The notes: generated by a model not told the origin, from the letters alone. A DNA stretch of 13,637 nucleotides from an uncultured Oscillospiraceae bacterium (GCA_944385645.1 CALWYA010000016.1:1-13637), one strand, 5' to 3'; shown: positions 1-6,630, counted from the stretch's first letter. Program-made: numbers and translations.

Positions 1-494
1 TTCAGCTCCACCCGGTTGACCTTGATGCCCCAGTTGTCGGTGGCCTCGTCCAGGATGGCCCGCATCTGGCTGTTGATGTGGTCCCGGCTGGTGAGGGACT
101 GGTCCAGCTCCAGGTCGCCGATGATATTGCGCAGGGTGGTGGCAGTGAGATTCTCGATGGCGGCCATGGGGCTCTCCACCCCGTAGGTGTACAGCTTGGG
201 ATCGGTGATCTGGAAGTAGATGACCGTGTCGATCTGCATGGTCACGTTGTCCTTGGTGATGACGGGCTGGGGCGGGAAGTCCACCACCTGCTCCTTCAGG
301 GAGACGTTCTTCACCACCCGCTCGAAGATGGGCACCTTGAAGTGGATGCCCACGTCCCACACGCAGCGGAACGCGCCCAGCCATTCGATGACATAGGCCC
401 GGGACTGGGGCACGATGCGCACGATACTGGCCAGCAGGGCAAACAGGATAATGGCGATGACAACGATCGTGATGGTGGGAATGATATACTCCAT
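1..494 (-). CDS. SPFH/Band 7 (stomatin, QmcA-like) membrane protein, partial
   Basis: Reading inward from 494, 164 codons are open to the window edge, so the C-terminal half is missing. The protein starts MEYIIPTITIVVIAIIL, a single N-terminal membrane segment (about residues 4-24). The SPFH core follows: a GIHFKVPIFERV stretch near residue 50, then PVITKDNVTMQID and ATTLRNIIGDLELDQ, ending in WGIKVNRVEL. These are standard motifs of the stomatin/QmcA group. SPFH proteins form large membrane-bound oligomers linked to membrane microdomains and often pair with NfeD proteins. The start at 494 is supported by an AGGAAGGAGA ribosome site just upstream. The NfeD-like gene lies 39 bp upstream on the same strand, so the two probably form an operon. 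The family is clear from the sequence; the cellular role is inferred. Confidence 0.9.
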   Translation of the reverse strand, partial: MEYIIPTITIVVIAIILFALLASIVRIVPQSRAYVIEWLGAFRCVWDVGIHFKVPIFERVVKNVSLKEQVVDFPPQPVITKDNVTMQIDTVIYFQITDPKLYTYGVESPMAAIENLTATTLRNIIGDLELDQSLTSRDHINSQMRAILDEATDNWGIKVNRVEL

Positions 495-533
495 AGCTGT
501 TCTCCTTCCTCTACTTCGGCGCGCGGCCGGAAT

Positions 534-965
534 TTACGCGAGCTCCACCATGACCTTGACCCCCTGGATGGACAGCACCTTCACCCGGCTGCCCGCGGGG
601 ATGACCACGCCGTGGGCCGAGCGGGCGGTCCAGATCTGTCCGTCCACCTGCACCTGGCCGGTGGCCATGGTGTTGTCGATGTCCTCGGTGACCAGGGCGG
701 TCTCCCCGATGACCCGGTCGGCGTTGGTGCGGGCGGCCTTGTGGCCGGCCATCCACTTGCGGCTCAGGGGCTTGAGGAGCATCAGGCTCAGGGCGGACAG
801 GATCAGGAACACCGCGATCTGGAGCCACAGCCCGCCCCCCAGGGCGGCCGTGAGCAGCGCCCCCAGAGAGCCCACGGCGAACCAAATGGACACCAGGCCC
901 ACGGTGACCGCCTCGCCCACCACAAAGAGGATGAACGCGATCAGCCAGAAGATGGTCATATTCAT
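534..965 (-). CDS. NfeD-like membrane protein with C-terminal OB-fold domain
   Basis: This 143-residue protein has a hydrophobic N-terminal half (about residues 3-66, three probable membrane helices rich in Leu, Ala and Gly) and a soluble C-terminal half (about 80-143). The soluble half contains VIGETALVTEDI and IPAGSRVKVLSIQGVKVMVE, the pattern of the NfeD OB-fold. Short NfeD proteins of this form lack the ClpP-like protease domain and work with an SPFH partner, which is encoded directly downstream. I chose ATG 965 over the longer start at 989 because GAGGAGG lies just upstream of 965 and inside the longer reading. The gene ends at TAA 534-536. It is the first gene of a two-gene minus-strand operon. 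No unusual features were seen. Confidence 0.88.
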   Translation of the reverse strand: MNMTIFWLIAFILFVVGEAVTVGLVSIWFAVGSLGALLTAALGGGLWLQIAVFLILSALSLMLLKPLSRKWMAGHKAARTNADRVIGETALVTEDIDNTMATGQVQVDGQIWTARSAHGVVIPAGSRVKVLSIQGVKVMVELA

Positions 966-1010
966 GAGGTCCTCCTCTCTCCGCCCCACGGCGGCAGTGA
1001 TCTCAGCTTC

Positions 1011-1040
1011 ATCATAGCATAGCGGGCGGGAAAAAGCCAG
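1011..1040 (-). promoter_or_regulatory. Candidate promoter for the NfeD/SPFH operon
   Basis: On the minus strand there is TATGAT (1011-1016) with a poor -35 (CTGGCT, 1035-1040) at 18-bp spacing, about 45 bp upstream of the NfeD-like start. The -10 is good but the -35 is weak, so this is only the best candidate in the gap. Confidence 0.25.
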
Positions 1041-1082
1041 CCCTGGGAAAAATTTTCATCTGCTTTTAACCTGGAGCTTTGG

Positions 1083-1116
1083 AAAAGCGACGCCCGCCCC
1101 CGGAGGGGCGGGCGTC
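1083..1116 (-). terminator. Intrinsic terminator of the rubredoxin-fusion gene
   Basis: A perfect 12-bp inverted repeat (GACGCCCGCCCC at 1089-1100 and its complement at 1105-1116) with a 4-nt loop is followed on the minus strand by GCTTTTCC. It lies 28 bp past the stop codon at 1144. The U-tract is short but the stem is very stable. Confidence 0.8.
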
Positions 1117-1143
1117 TGGGGTGTGTCGGTTCGGCGGCGCGGG

Positions 1144-1767
1144 TCACAGCTTGACGAACTTGTCCCGGTTGGCCCGGCAGATGGGACACTGGAAGCCCTC
1201 GGGCAGCTCCTCCTTCTCAGCCACATAGCCGCAGATGGTGCAGCGCCAGCCCACGTTCTCCTCCAGGGTGCGCACCACGGTGGCCGTCGCCGGGGTGGAG
1301 CCGCCCCCGTTCTTGTAGTCATCCACCGTCAGGGCGGGGCCGTCCCCCAGCACCTCGGCCTCGGTGGTCTCGGCGATATAGAGCATATAGGTGCCCAGGT
1401 CCAGCTTCTCCACCACCTTGCAGGCGAAGCGGGCCAGGGCGTGGTCGGAGAGATAGGGGCTGCCGCTGCCGTCGGTCTGCACCTGATAGTCGGCGAACTT
1501 GTTGACCGCCCGGCCCGACTTATAGCCGAACAAATCCACCAGGGCCTTGGGGGTGTCCCGGGCCAGAACGGTGGCGGCGAAGCAGCCGGTGGCCTCGATG
1601 GCCTTGAAGGTCTCGTTGCTCTTGTTGACGGTGAGGGAGAACTTCACAGGGTTGGAGGACGTGACCTGGTGCAGGGAGTTGACAATGCAGCCCTGGGGCT
1701 GGCTCTCCCCGGCCGCGCTGACCAGAAAGAGGCCGTAGTTGATGCGGTTGAATGCCTTGCGATTCAT
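1144..1767 (-). CDS. hrb: High-molecular-weight rubredoxin: flavin reductase domain fused to C-terminal rubredoxin
   Basis: The protein has 207 residues. About residues 1-150 form a flavin reductase-like (FMN-binding split-barrel) domain, with NSLHQVTSSNPVKFSLTVNKSNE-type motifs near the N-terminus. Residues 172-207 form a small rubredoxin/rubrerythrin-type iron knuckle, with Cys176, Cys179, Cys194 and Cys197 arranged CxxCGY...CPxC. This architecture matches Hrb proteins of anaerobes, which pass electrons from NAD(P)H via flavin to rubredoxin and on to diiron flavoproteins or rubrerythrins that reduce oxygen or peroxide. The start at 1767 has an AAGGAGGG ribosome site. The gene has its own strong promoter, a Fur/PerR-like operator and a terminator, so it looks monocistronic and stress- or metal-regulated. 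The domain call is firm; the physiological partner is inferred. Confidence 0.9.
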   Translation of the reverse strand: MNRKAFNRINYGLFLVSAAGESQPQGCIVNSLHQVTSSNPVKFSLTVNKSNETFKAIEATGCFAATVLARDTPKALVDLFGYKSGRAVNKFADYQVQTDGSGSPYLSDHALARFACKVVEKLDLGTYMLYIAETTEAEVLGDGPALTVDDYKNGGGSTPATATVVRTLEENVGWRCTICGYVAEKEELPEGFQCPICRANRDKFVKL

Positions 1768-1788
1768 TGGGGTACCCTCCTTTTTATA

Positions 1789-1807
1789 AATAAGAATTAT
1801 TCTTATT
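1789..1807 (-). promoter_or_regulatory. Fur/PerR-like operator in the rubredoxin-fusion leader
   Basis: AATAAGAAT-T-ATTCTTATT is a perfect 19-bp palindrome (9-1-9) centred on 1798. It contains a 7-1-7 core, TAAGAAT-T-ATTCTTA, with the geometry of Fur-family boxes and 5 of 7 matches per half-site to both the PerR and Fur consensus. It lies about 12 bp past the -10 element, at the start of the transcript, where a bound repressor would block transcription. The gene's role in oxygen/peroxide defence favours PerR, but sequence alone cannot separate PerR from Fur. Confidence 0.55.
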
Positions 1808-1818
1808 AAGTTGTTCTC

Positions 1819-1847
1819 ATTATATCCCCAGTATTCCCAAAAGTCAA
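1819..1847 (-). promoter_or_regulatory. Sigma-A promoter of the rubredoxin-fusion gene
   Basis: TTGACT (1842-1847), a 17-bp spacer and TATAAT (1819-1824) make a near-consensus housekeeping promoter. It reads leftward and gives a leader of about 45 nt. A GGGAAA-T-TTTCCC palindrome (1848-1860) abuts the -35. Confidence 0.85.
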
Positions 1848-1925
1848 GGGAAATTTTCCCGGGCGGAGAATACTGCGCAGCATAGTTTCGGACTTCTGAA
1901 CCGGGGACTTTTCCGCCCTTTTTGC

Positions 1926-1954
1926 TTGCGTTCAGGAGGAAAACGCGGTATAAT
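1926..1954 (+). promoter_or_regulatory. Sigma-A promoter of purA
   Basis: TTGCGT (1926-1931), a 17-bp spacer and TATAAT (1949-1954) read rightward. The predicted start near 1961 leaves a leader of about 70 nt before the purA ATG. The promoter is divergent from that of the rubredoxin-fusion gene. Confidence 0.75.
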
Positions 1955-1969
1955 ACCCGTGTATGTGGT

Positions 1970-2016
1970 GGGACCGGATAAGGCAAATCCGCATTGCGGT
2001 TGCGAATCCCGGTCCC
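1970..2016 (+). promoter_or_regulatory. Long structured hairpin in the purA 5' leader
   Basis: GGGACCGG (1970-1977) pairs perfectly with CCGGTCCC (2009-2016). Two more pairs follow after a one-base bulge (C2008). Inside, GCAA/TTGC and CCGC/GCGG stack around an ATT loop. The 3' arm ends exactly where the GGAGGA ribosome site begins (2017-2022). It does not match a purine riboswitch that I know. A role in controlling purA is inferred from position only. Confidence 0.5.
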
Positions 2017-2029
2017 GGAGGACATATTT

Positions 2030-3322
2030 ATGGTAAAAGCGATCGTGGGCGCCAACTGGGGCGACGAGGGCAAGGGCAAGATCACCGACATGCTGGCCCA
2101 GCAGTCCGACGTGGTCATCCGCTTTCAGGGCGGGGCCAACGCCGGCCACACCATCATCAACCCCTACGGGCGCTTCGCCCTGCACATTCTCCCCTCGGGC
2201 ATCTTCTATCCCCACGTGACCAACGTGATCGGCAACGGGGTCGCCCTGGACATCCAGAAGCTGTCCGACGAGCTGGAGAGCATCGTCAGCCAGGGGGTCC
2301 CCGCCCCCAGGCTCATCGTCTCCGACCGGGCCCAGCTGCTGCTGCCCTATCACGTGCTCCAGGACACCTATGAGGAGGCCCGCCTGGGGGGCAAGGCCTT
2401 CGGCTCCACCAAGAGCGGCATCGCCCCCTTCTACTCCGACAAGTACGCCAAGACGGGCATCCAGGTGTGCGACCTGTTCGACGAGAAGATCCTGTGGGAG
2501 CGGCTGTCCGCCGCCGTGGAGCTGAAGAACGTGCTCTTCGAGCACCTGTACCACAAGCCCAAGCTGGACGCCAGAGAGCTGATGGATCAGCTGCTGGTCC
2601 TGCGGGAGAAGATCCGCCCCTATGTGGGGGACACGGTGGCCTTCGTCCACCAGGCCCTGAAGGAGGGGAAGACCCTCCTGCTGGAGGGCCAGCTGGGCTC
2701 CATGAAGGACCCCGACCTGGGCATCTTCCCCATGACCACCTCCTCCCACACCCTGGCCGGCTACGGCTGCGTGGGCGCCTCGGTGCCCCCCACCGCCATC
2801 CAGGATGTCATCTGCGTCACCAAGGCCTACTCCTCCTGCGTGGGCTCCCAGACTGAGCCCTTCGTCAGCGAGCTCACCGGCGACGCCGGGGACGAGCTGC
2901 GCCGCCGGGGGGGCGACAAGGGCGAGTTCGGGGCCACCACCGGCCGGCCCCGCCGGGTGGGTTGGTTCGACACGGTGGCCACCCGCTACGGCTGCATGAT
3001 CCAGGGGGCCACCCAGGTGGCCCTCACCTGCCTGGACGTGCTGGGCTATCTGGACGAGATCCCGGTGTGCACCGGCTATGAGATCGACGGGCAGGTCACC
3101 GACGTGTTCCCCACCACCCCCAGCCTGCTGAAGGCCCGACCCGTGTTCACCACCCTCCCCGGCTGGAAGTGCGACATCCGGGGCTGCACCGACTATCATG
3201 CCCTCCCTGCCAACGCCCGGGCCTATGTGGACTTCCTGGAGCAGCGCATCGGCTGCCCCATCACCATGGTGTCCAGCGGTCCGGAGCGGGAGGAGATGAC
3301 CTACCGCACCCCCAAGCTGTGA
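2030..3322 (+). CDS. purA: Adenylosuccinate synthetase (clostridial variant)
   Basis: The 430-residue protein catalyses the GTP-dependent joining of IMP and aspartate, the first committed step to AMP. It carries the phosphate loop GDEGKGK (11-17, catalytic Asp11), GGANAGHT with His40, the GATTGRPRRVGWFD aspartate-binding segment (301-314) and a C-terminal SSGPERE. Length is normal for the family. Two usual motifs are altered: EGAQG reads EGQLG (219-223), and the guanine-recognition TKLD reads TCLD (333-336). From memory these changes recur in PurA of related clostridia, so the gene is probably functional. I chose ATG 2030, not the in-frame ATG 1994, because GGAGGA sits 7 bp upstream of 2030 and alignment to the family begins there. 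It has its own promoter and a structured leader. Confidence 0.93.
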   Translation: MVKAIVGANWGDEGKGKITDMLAQQSDVVIRFQGGANAGHTIINPYGRFALHILPSGIFYPHVTNVIGNGVALDIQKLSDELESIVSQGVPAPRLIVSDRAQLLLPYHVLQDTYEEARLGGKAFGSTKSGIAPFYSDKYAKTGIQVCDLFDEKILWERLSAAVELKNVLFEHLYHKPKLDARELMDQLLVLREKIRPYVGDTVAFVHQALKEGKTLLLEGQLGSMKDPDLGIFPMTTSSHTLAGYGCVGASVPPTAIQDVICVTKAYSSCVGSQTEPFVSELTGDAGDELRRRGGDKGEFGATTGRPRRVGWFDTVATRYGCMIQGATQVALTCLDVLGYLDEIPVCTGYEIDGQVTDVFPTTPSLLKARPVFTTLPGWKCDIRGCTDYHALPANARAYVDFLEQRIGCPITMVSSGPEREEMTYRTPKL

Positions 3323-3345
3323 CTTTGATTTTTCCTGCAACCTCT

Positions 3346-3373
3346 CACGCCGGGCGCCAAGGCGCCCGGCGTG
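3346..3373 (+). terminator. GC-rich hairpin after purA, possible terminator
   Basis: CACGCCGGGCGCC (3346-3358) and its perfect complement (3361-3373) form a 13-bp stem with an AA centre, 24 bp past the purA stop. No U-tract follows, so termination may be weak, or the hairpin may only protect the purA mRNA. The gap to the next gene shows no clear promoter, leaving read-through possible. Confidence 0.4.
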
Positions 3374-3413
3374 TGCGCCGTACCGGGGGAACCGCCCCGG
3401 GAAAGGAGACCCC

Positions 3414-5279
3414 ATGAAAAAATTCTTCTCCGGCCTGCTGGCCGCCGCCCTGACCCTCACCCTGGCCGTCCCCTCCGCCTCCGCCCTGGAGCTGGAAGAC
3501 GCCAAGACCCTCCTCAGCCAGTACTACTACAACGGGGTACCGGAGGAGGTGCTGGAGCTGGACTCCCTGGACGCCATTCTGGAGGCCCTGGGCGACCCCT
3601 ACACCTATTACATGACCCCCGAGCAGTATGAGAGCTTCAACCAGTCGGTGAACGGCCGGGAGGTGACCGGCATCGGCGCCACGGTGGAGACCGCCTTTGA
3701 CGGGGGCTATCTGCTGCTGTCCGTCCTGCCCGACTCCCCCGCCCTGGAGGCGGGCCTTCAGCCGGGCGACCGGCTGGTGGCGGTGGACGGCACCGAGCTC
3801 ACCGCCCAGATCGACCCCCGCACCCTCATTCTGGGGGAGGAGGGCACCCAGCTCACCGTCACCGTCCTGCGGGGTGGGGAGCGGCTGGACTTCACCATGA
3901 CCCGCCGCACGGTGCTCATCCCCATCGTCACCTATGAGCTGGTGGACGGGGCGGCCTATCTCGACTGCACCAGCTTCGGAGCCTCCACCGCCGCCACCTT
4001 CCAGGAGGCCATCCAGGCGCTGGACGACGACACCGCCGTGTGGATCGTGGACCTGCGCTCCAACCCCGGCGGGGACAGCCGCTCCACCGCCGCCACCTCC
4101 GCTCTGTTCATCGGCGGAGGCATCATGCTCTATTTCCGGGACGGGGCGGGCAACTACAACTACACCTACACCAGCGACGCCTACCCCGACCTGAGCGACA
4201 AGCCGGTGATCGTCCTCACCAGCCCCCACTCCGCCAGCGGGGCCGAGCTGTTCTCCGGAGACATCCGGGACTATGGGGTGGGCATCGCCGTGGGCCAGCG
4301 CACCTTCGGCAAGGGGACGGCCCAGCTCGTCCTGGACGAGACCCGCTCCAGCCTGCTGTCCGGGGGCGAGGCCCTGAAGGTCACCGTCTACCGCTTCTTC
4401 TCCCCCAACGGTGCCACCAACCACATCGTGGGGGTGCTGCCCACCCTGCTGGTGAGCGAAGAGAACACCCAGGCCGTGGGCCTGCTCCTCAGCCGGGCCA
4501 AGCCCGCCCGGGCGGAGGGCTTCTACAAGCTGGAGCTGGCGGGACAGACCTTCTATCTGGATGGGGCGGACGCCCAGGGGGAGACCGCCGCCGCCTTCAC
4601 CGAGCTGCTGGAGGCCCTGCCCCCCTCCGCCACCCTGTACCAGGGCTCCGGCACCCAGATCTGGGAGGAGATCACCCCCGCCCAGGCCGCCCGGGCGCTG
4701 GGGCTGACCGGCTACGCCCCCCGGGACGCCTTCTCCGACATCGCCGGCACCCCCTATGAGCGGGAGATCCGCACGCTGGCCTCCTACTTCCTGCTGACCG
4801 GCTTTGAAGACGGCACCTACCGGCCGGGGGACGGCCTCACCCGGGCCCAGTTCTCCGCCATGCTGGCCACCGCCCTGGACCTGCCCGCCGGGGAGAAGCT
4901 GACCTTCTCCGACGTGAGCGGCGACGCCTGGTACGCCGGGGCGGTCACCGCCGTGGACCAGATGGGCTTCCTGACCGGCTACGGGGACGGGACCTTCGGC
5001 CCGGAGGACCCCCTCACCTATGAGCAGCTGGCCACCGCCCTGTCCGCCGTGGCCGCCTGGGCCTCCATGGAGGGGTATGAGCTGGCCCAGGACCACCTGA
5101 ACATCGACGAGGAGCTGACCTACCTGGACTGGGCCGACTGGGCCCAGATCCCCGCCCGGAATCTGTCCGAGCTGGGCGCCCTGCCCGAGGGGCTGACTCC
5201 CTCCGCCCTGGCCGACCGGGGCACCGCCGCCGGGATGCTGTGCCGGCTGATGGAGAGCATCGGGCTGATCTGGGATTGA
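3414..5279 (+). CDS. Secreted S41 (C-terminal processing) protease with PDZ and SLH domains
   Basis: The 621-residue protein begins with a signal peptide (MKKFFSGLLAAALTLTLAVP), probably cut after Ala24. A CTP N-terminal segment follows (DPYTYYMTPEQYESF, 61-75), then a PDZ domain (about 83-155) and the S41 core (about 165-345). The catalytic set aligns with E. coli Tsp: Ser275 in HSASGAE, Asp286 in DYG and Lys300 in FGKG. The C-terminal third holds S-layer homology repeats at about 437-485 (AFSDIAG...DGTYRPGDGLTRAQF) and 497-545 (TFSDVSG...DGTFGPEDPLTYEQL). A degenerate third repeat lies at about 568-615. SLH domains bind pyruvylated secondary wall polymers, so the protease is probably held on the outer cell wall. 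The start has AAAGGAGA just upstream. The substrate is unknown. Confidence 0.9.
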   Translation: MKKFFSGLLAAALTLTLAVPSASALELEDAKTLLSQYYYNGVPEEVLELDSLDAILEALGDPYTYYMTPEQYESFNQSVNGREVTGIGATVETAFDGGYLLLSVLPDSPALEAGLQPGDRLVAVDGTELTAQIDPRTLILGEEGTQLTVTVLRGGERLDFTMTRRTVLIPIVTYELVDGAAYLDCTSFGASTAATFQEAIQALDDDTAVWIVDLRSNPGGDSRSTAATSALFIGGGIMLYFRDGAGNYNYTYTSDAYPDLSDKPVIVLTSPHSASGAELFSGDIRDYGVGIAVGQRTFGKGTAQLVLDETRSSLLSGGEALKVTVYRFFSPNGATNHIVGVLPTLLVSEENTQAVGLLLSRAKPARAEGFYKLELAGQTFYLDGADAQGETAAAFTELLEALPPSATLYQGSGTQIWEEITPAQAARALGLTGYAPRDAFSDIAGTPYEREIRTLASYFLLTGFEDGTYRPGDGLTRAQFSAMLATALDLPAGEKLTFSDVSGDAWYAGAVTAVDQMGFLTGYGDGTFGPEDPLTYEQLATALSAVAAWASMEGYELAQDHLNIDEELTYLDWADWAQIPARNLSELGALPEGLTPSALADRGTAAGMLCRLMESIGLIWD

Positions 5280-5300
5280 TCCGCCTCTGACAAAGGTAAA

Positions 5301-5326
5301 GGGCCGCCGTGGGCGGCGGCCCCTAC
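5301..5326 (+). repeat. GGGC-stem-GCCC-CTAC palindromic element, copy A
   Basis: A 9-bp perfect stem (GGGCCGCCG / CGGCGGCCC) with loop TGGG is followed by CTAC. It shares its layout with copies at 5345, 12683, 13025 and 13075 (the last inverted). No U-tract follows, so it is not an obvious terminator. Confidence 0.6.
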
Positions 5327-5344
5327 AGGTAATCGCTGGGGGCA

Positions 5345-5370
5345 GGGCGGACACACAGGTCCGCCCCTAC
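5345..5370 (+). repeat. GGGC-stem-GCCC-CTAC palindromic element, copy B
   Basis: GGGCGGAC / GTCCGCCC (8 bp) with loop ACACAG is followed by CTAC. Its stem differs from the copy at 13025 by two base pairs, both changed on both arms. Confidence 0.6.
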
Positions 5371-5387
5371 AAAGCATCTTCCCCCCC

Positions 5388-5422
5388 ATTCTCCATTCTC
5401 AATTTTCAATTCCTCATTTCAC
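5388..5422 (+). repeat. Five degenerate 7-bp repeats upstream of the G3E operon
   Basis: Successive heptads ATTCTCC, ATTCTCA, ATTTTCA, ATTCCTC and ATTTCAC end 2 bp before the AAAGGA ribosome site of the next gene. The tract is AT-rich against the background. The 160-bp gap 5280-5439 otherwise holds only the two palindromes above; no good promoter or Zur-like box was seen. Confidence 0.55.
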
Positions 5423-5439
5423 CGAAAGGACCTGAACAC

Positions 5440-6618
5440 ATGACCAAAATCGACATCATCTCCGGCTTTTTGGGGGCCGGCAAGACCACCCTCATCAAAA
5501 AACTCCTCCAGGAGGCCTTCCAGGGGGAGCAGGTGGTCCTCATCGAAAACGAATTCGGCGAGATCGGCATCGACGGCGGCTTTCTGAAGGAGGCCGGCGT
5601 CCAGATCACCGAGATGAACTCGGGCTGCATCTGCTGCTCCCTGGTGGGCGACTTCGGCGCCGCCCTGAAGCAGGTGCTCTCCGACTACCGCCCCGACCGC
5701 ATCGTCATCGAGCCCTCCGGAGTGGGCAAGCTGTCCGACGTGGTGGCCGCCGTGGAGCGGGTCCAGGCCGAGGCCCCCGACCTGCACCTGAACAGCTTCG
5801 TCACCGTGGTGGACGCCACCAAGGCCAAGGTGTACATGAAGAACTTCGGCGAGTTCTTCAACAACCAGGTGGAGCACGCCTGCGCCATCCTCCTCTCCCG
5901 CACCCAGAACATGGCCCAGAACAAGCTGGACGCCGCCGTGGCCCTGCTGCGGCAGAAGAACCCCAAGGCCGCCATCCTCACCACCCCCTGGGATCAGCTC
6001 ACCGGGGCCCAGATCCTGGCCGCCATGGAGGGGGGCCGCTCCCTGGCCGACGAGCTGATGGAGGAGATCGCCCATCAGCCCGTCCATGAGCACCACCATC
6101 ACCACGACCACGGCCATGACCATGACCATGACCATGATCACCACCATGAGCACGAGCATGGCCACGACCACGAGCACCACCACGACCATGACCACGGGGA
6201 CAGCTGCTCCTGCGGCCACCACCACAGCCAGGAGGAGCTGGACCAGATCCACGCCCAGCTGGGCTGCGAGGGGGCCTGCGATGCCTGCGACCTGTGCGAC
6301 AGCTGCATCCACTCCACGCACCACCACCACGACGCCGACGAGGTGTTCGTCTCCTGGGGCCGGGAGACCGCCCGGAAGTACAGCCGGGAGGAGCTCCAGG
6401 AGATCCTGGCCGCCCTGGCCATGGGGGAGGACTACGGCTATATCCTCCGGGCCAAGGGGATGGTCCCCTGCGACGACGGCAGCACCTGGCTCCACTTCGA
6501 CCTGGTGCCCGAGGAGTTCCAGGTCCGGGAGGGGGCGGCCGACTACACCGGCCGGCTGTGCGTCATCGGCTCCGATTTGAAGGAGGACCAGCTGGACAAG
6601 CTGTTCCTGCTGGCGTAA
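5440..6618 (+). CDS. G3E GTPase (COG0523/CobW family) with His-rich and Cys-rich metal-binding linker
   Basis: The 392-residue protein has Walker A GFLGAGKTT (9-17), ENEFGEIGID (36-45), the family hallmark GCICC (62-66) and EPSG (91-94). The GTPase core runs to about 185. A linker follows with 23 His among residues 216-252, then CSCGHHH (256-262) and a five-Cys cluster at 276, 280, 283, 286 and 289. The C-terminal CobW domain is at about 300-392. COG0523 proteins are GTP-dependent chaperones or inserters for Zn, Co, Ni or Fe; the linker points to metal binding or storage. The usual NKxD guanine motif appears to be replaced by SRTQ (153-156). Start 5440 is preceded by AAAGGA. The gene is 12 bp from the second GTPase, so they form an operon. 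The metal cannot be named from sequence. Confidence 0.9.
   Translation: MTKIDIISGFLGAGKTTLIKKLLQEAFQGEQVVLIENEFGEIGIDGGFLKEAGVQITEMNSGCICCSLVGDFGAALKQVLSDYRPDRIVIEPSGVGKLSDVVAAVERVQAEAPDLHLNSFVTVVDATKAKVYMKNFGEFFNNQVEHACAILLSRTQNMAQNKLDAAVALLRQKNPKAAILTTPWDQLTGAQILAAMEGGRSLADELMEEIAHQPVHEHHHHHDHGHDHDHDHDHHHEHEHGHDHEHHHDHDHGDSCSCGHHHSQEELDQIHAQLGCEGACDACDLCDSCIHSTHHHHDADEVFVSWGRETARKYSREELQEILAALAMGEDYGYILRAKGMVPCDDGSTWLHFDLVPEEFQVREGAADYTGRLCVIGSDLKEDQLDKLFLLA
6115..6138 (+). repeat. CATGAC hexanucleotide repeat in the His-rich linker
   Basis: Three exact CATGAC units and one CATGAT encode alternating His and Asp. The unit is two codons, so gain or loss would change linker length without breaking the frame. 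Confidence 0.7.
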
Positions 6619-6630
6619 GGGGGCGGGCGT

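Noticed and set aside
1961..2029. Purine riboswitch upstream of purA
   Set aside because: The leader forms one long hairpin, not the three-way junction with two interacting loops, and the conserved junction bases are missing.
1994..2029. Longer purA start at 1994
   Set aside because: The extra 12 residues would be translated from the leader hairpin; the ribosome site fits ATG 2030 and family alignment starts there.
1844..3505. 553-codon minus-strand open frame opposite purA
   Set aside because: Shadow of purA; low-complexity product with no recognisable domain.
3345..5354. 669-codon minus-strand open frame opposite the S41 protease
   Set aside because: Gly/Gln/Val-rich shadow translation; the plus strand has the signal peptide, catalytic residues and SLH repeats.
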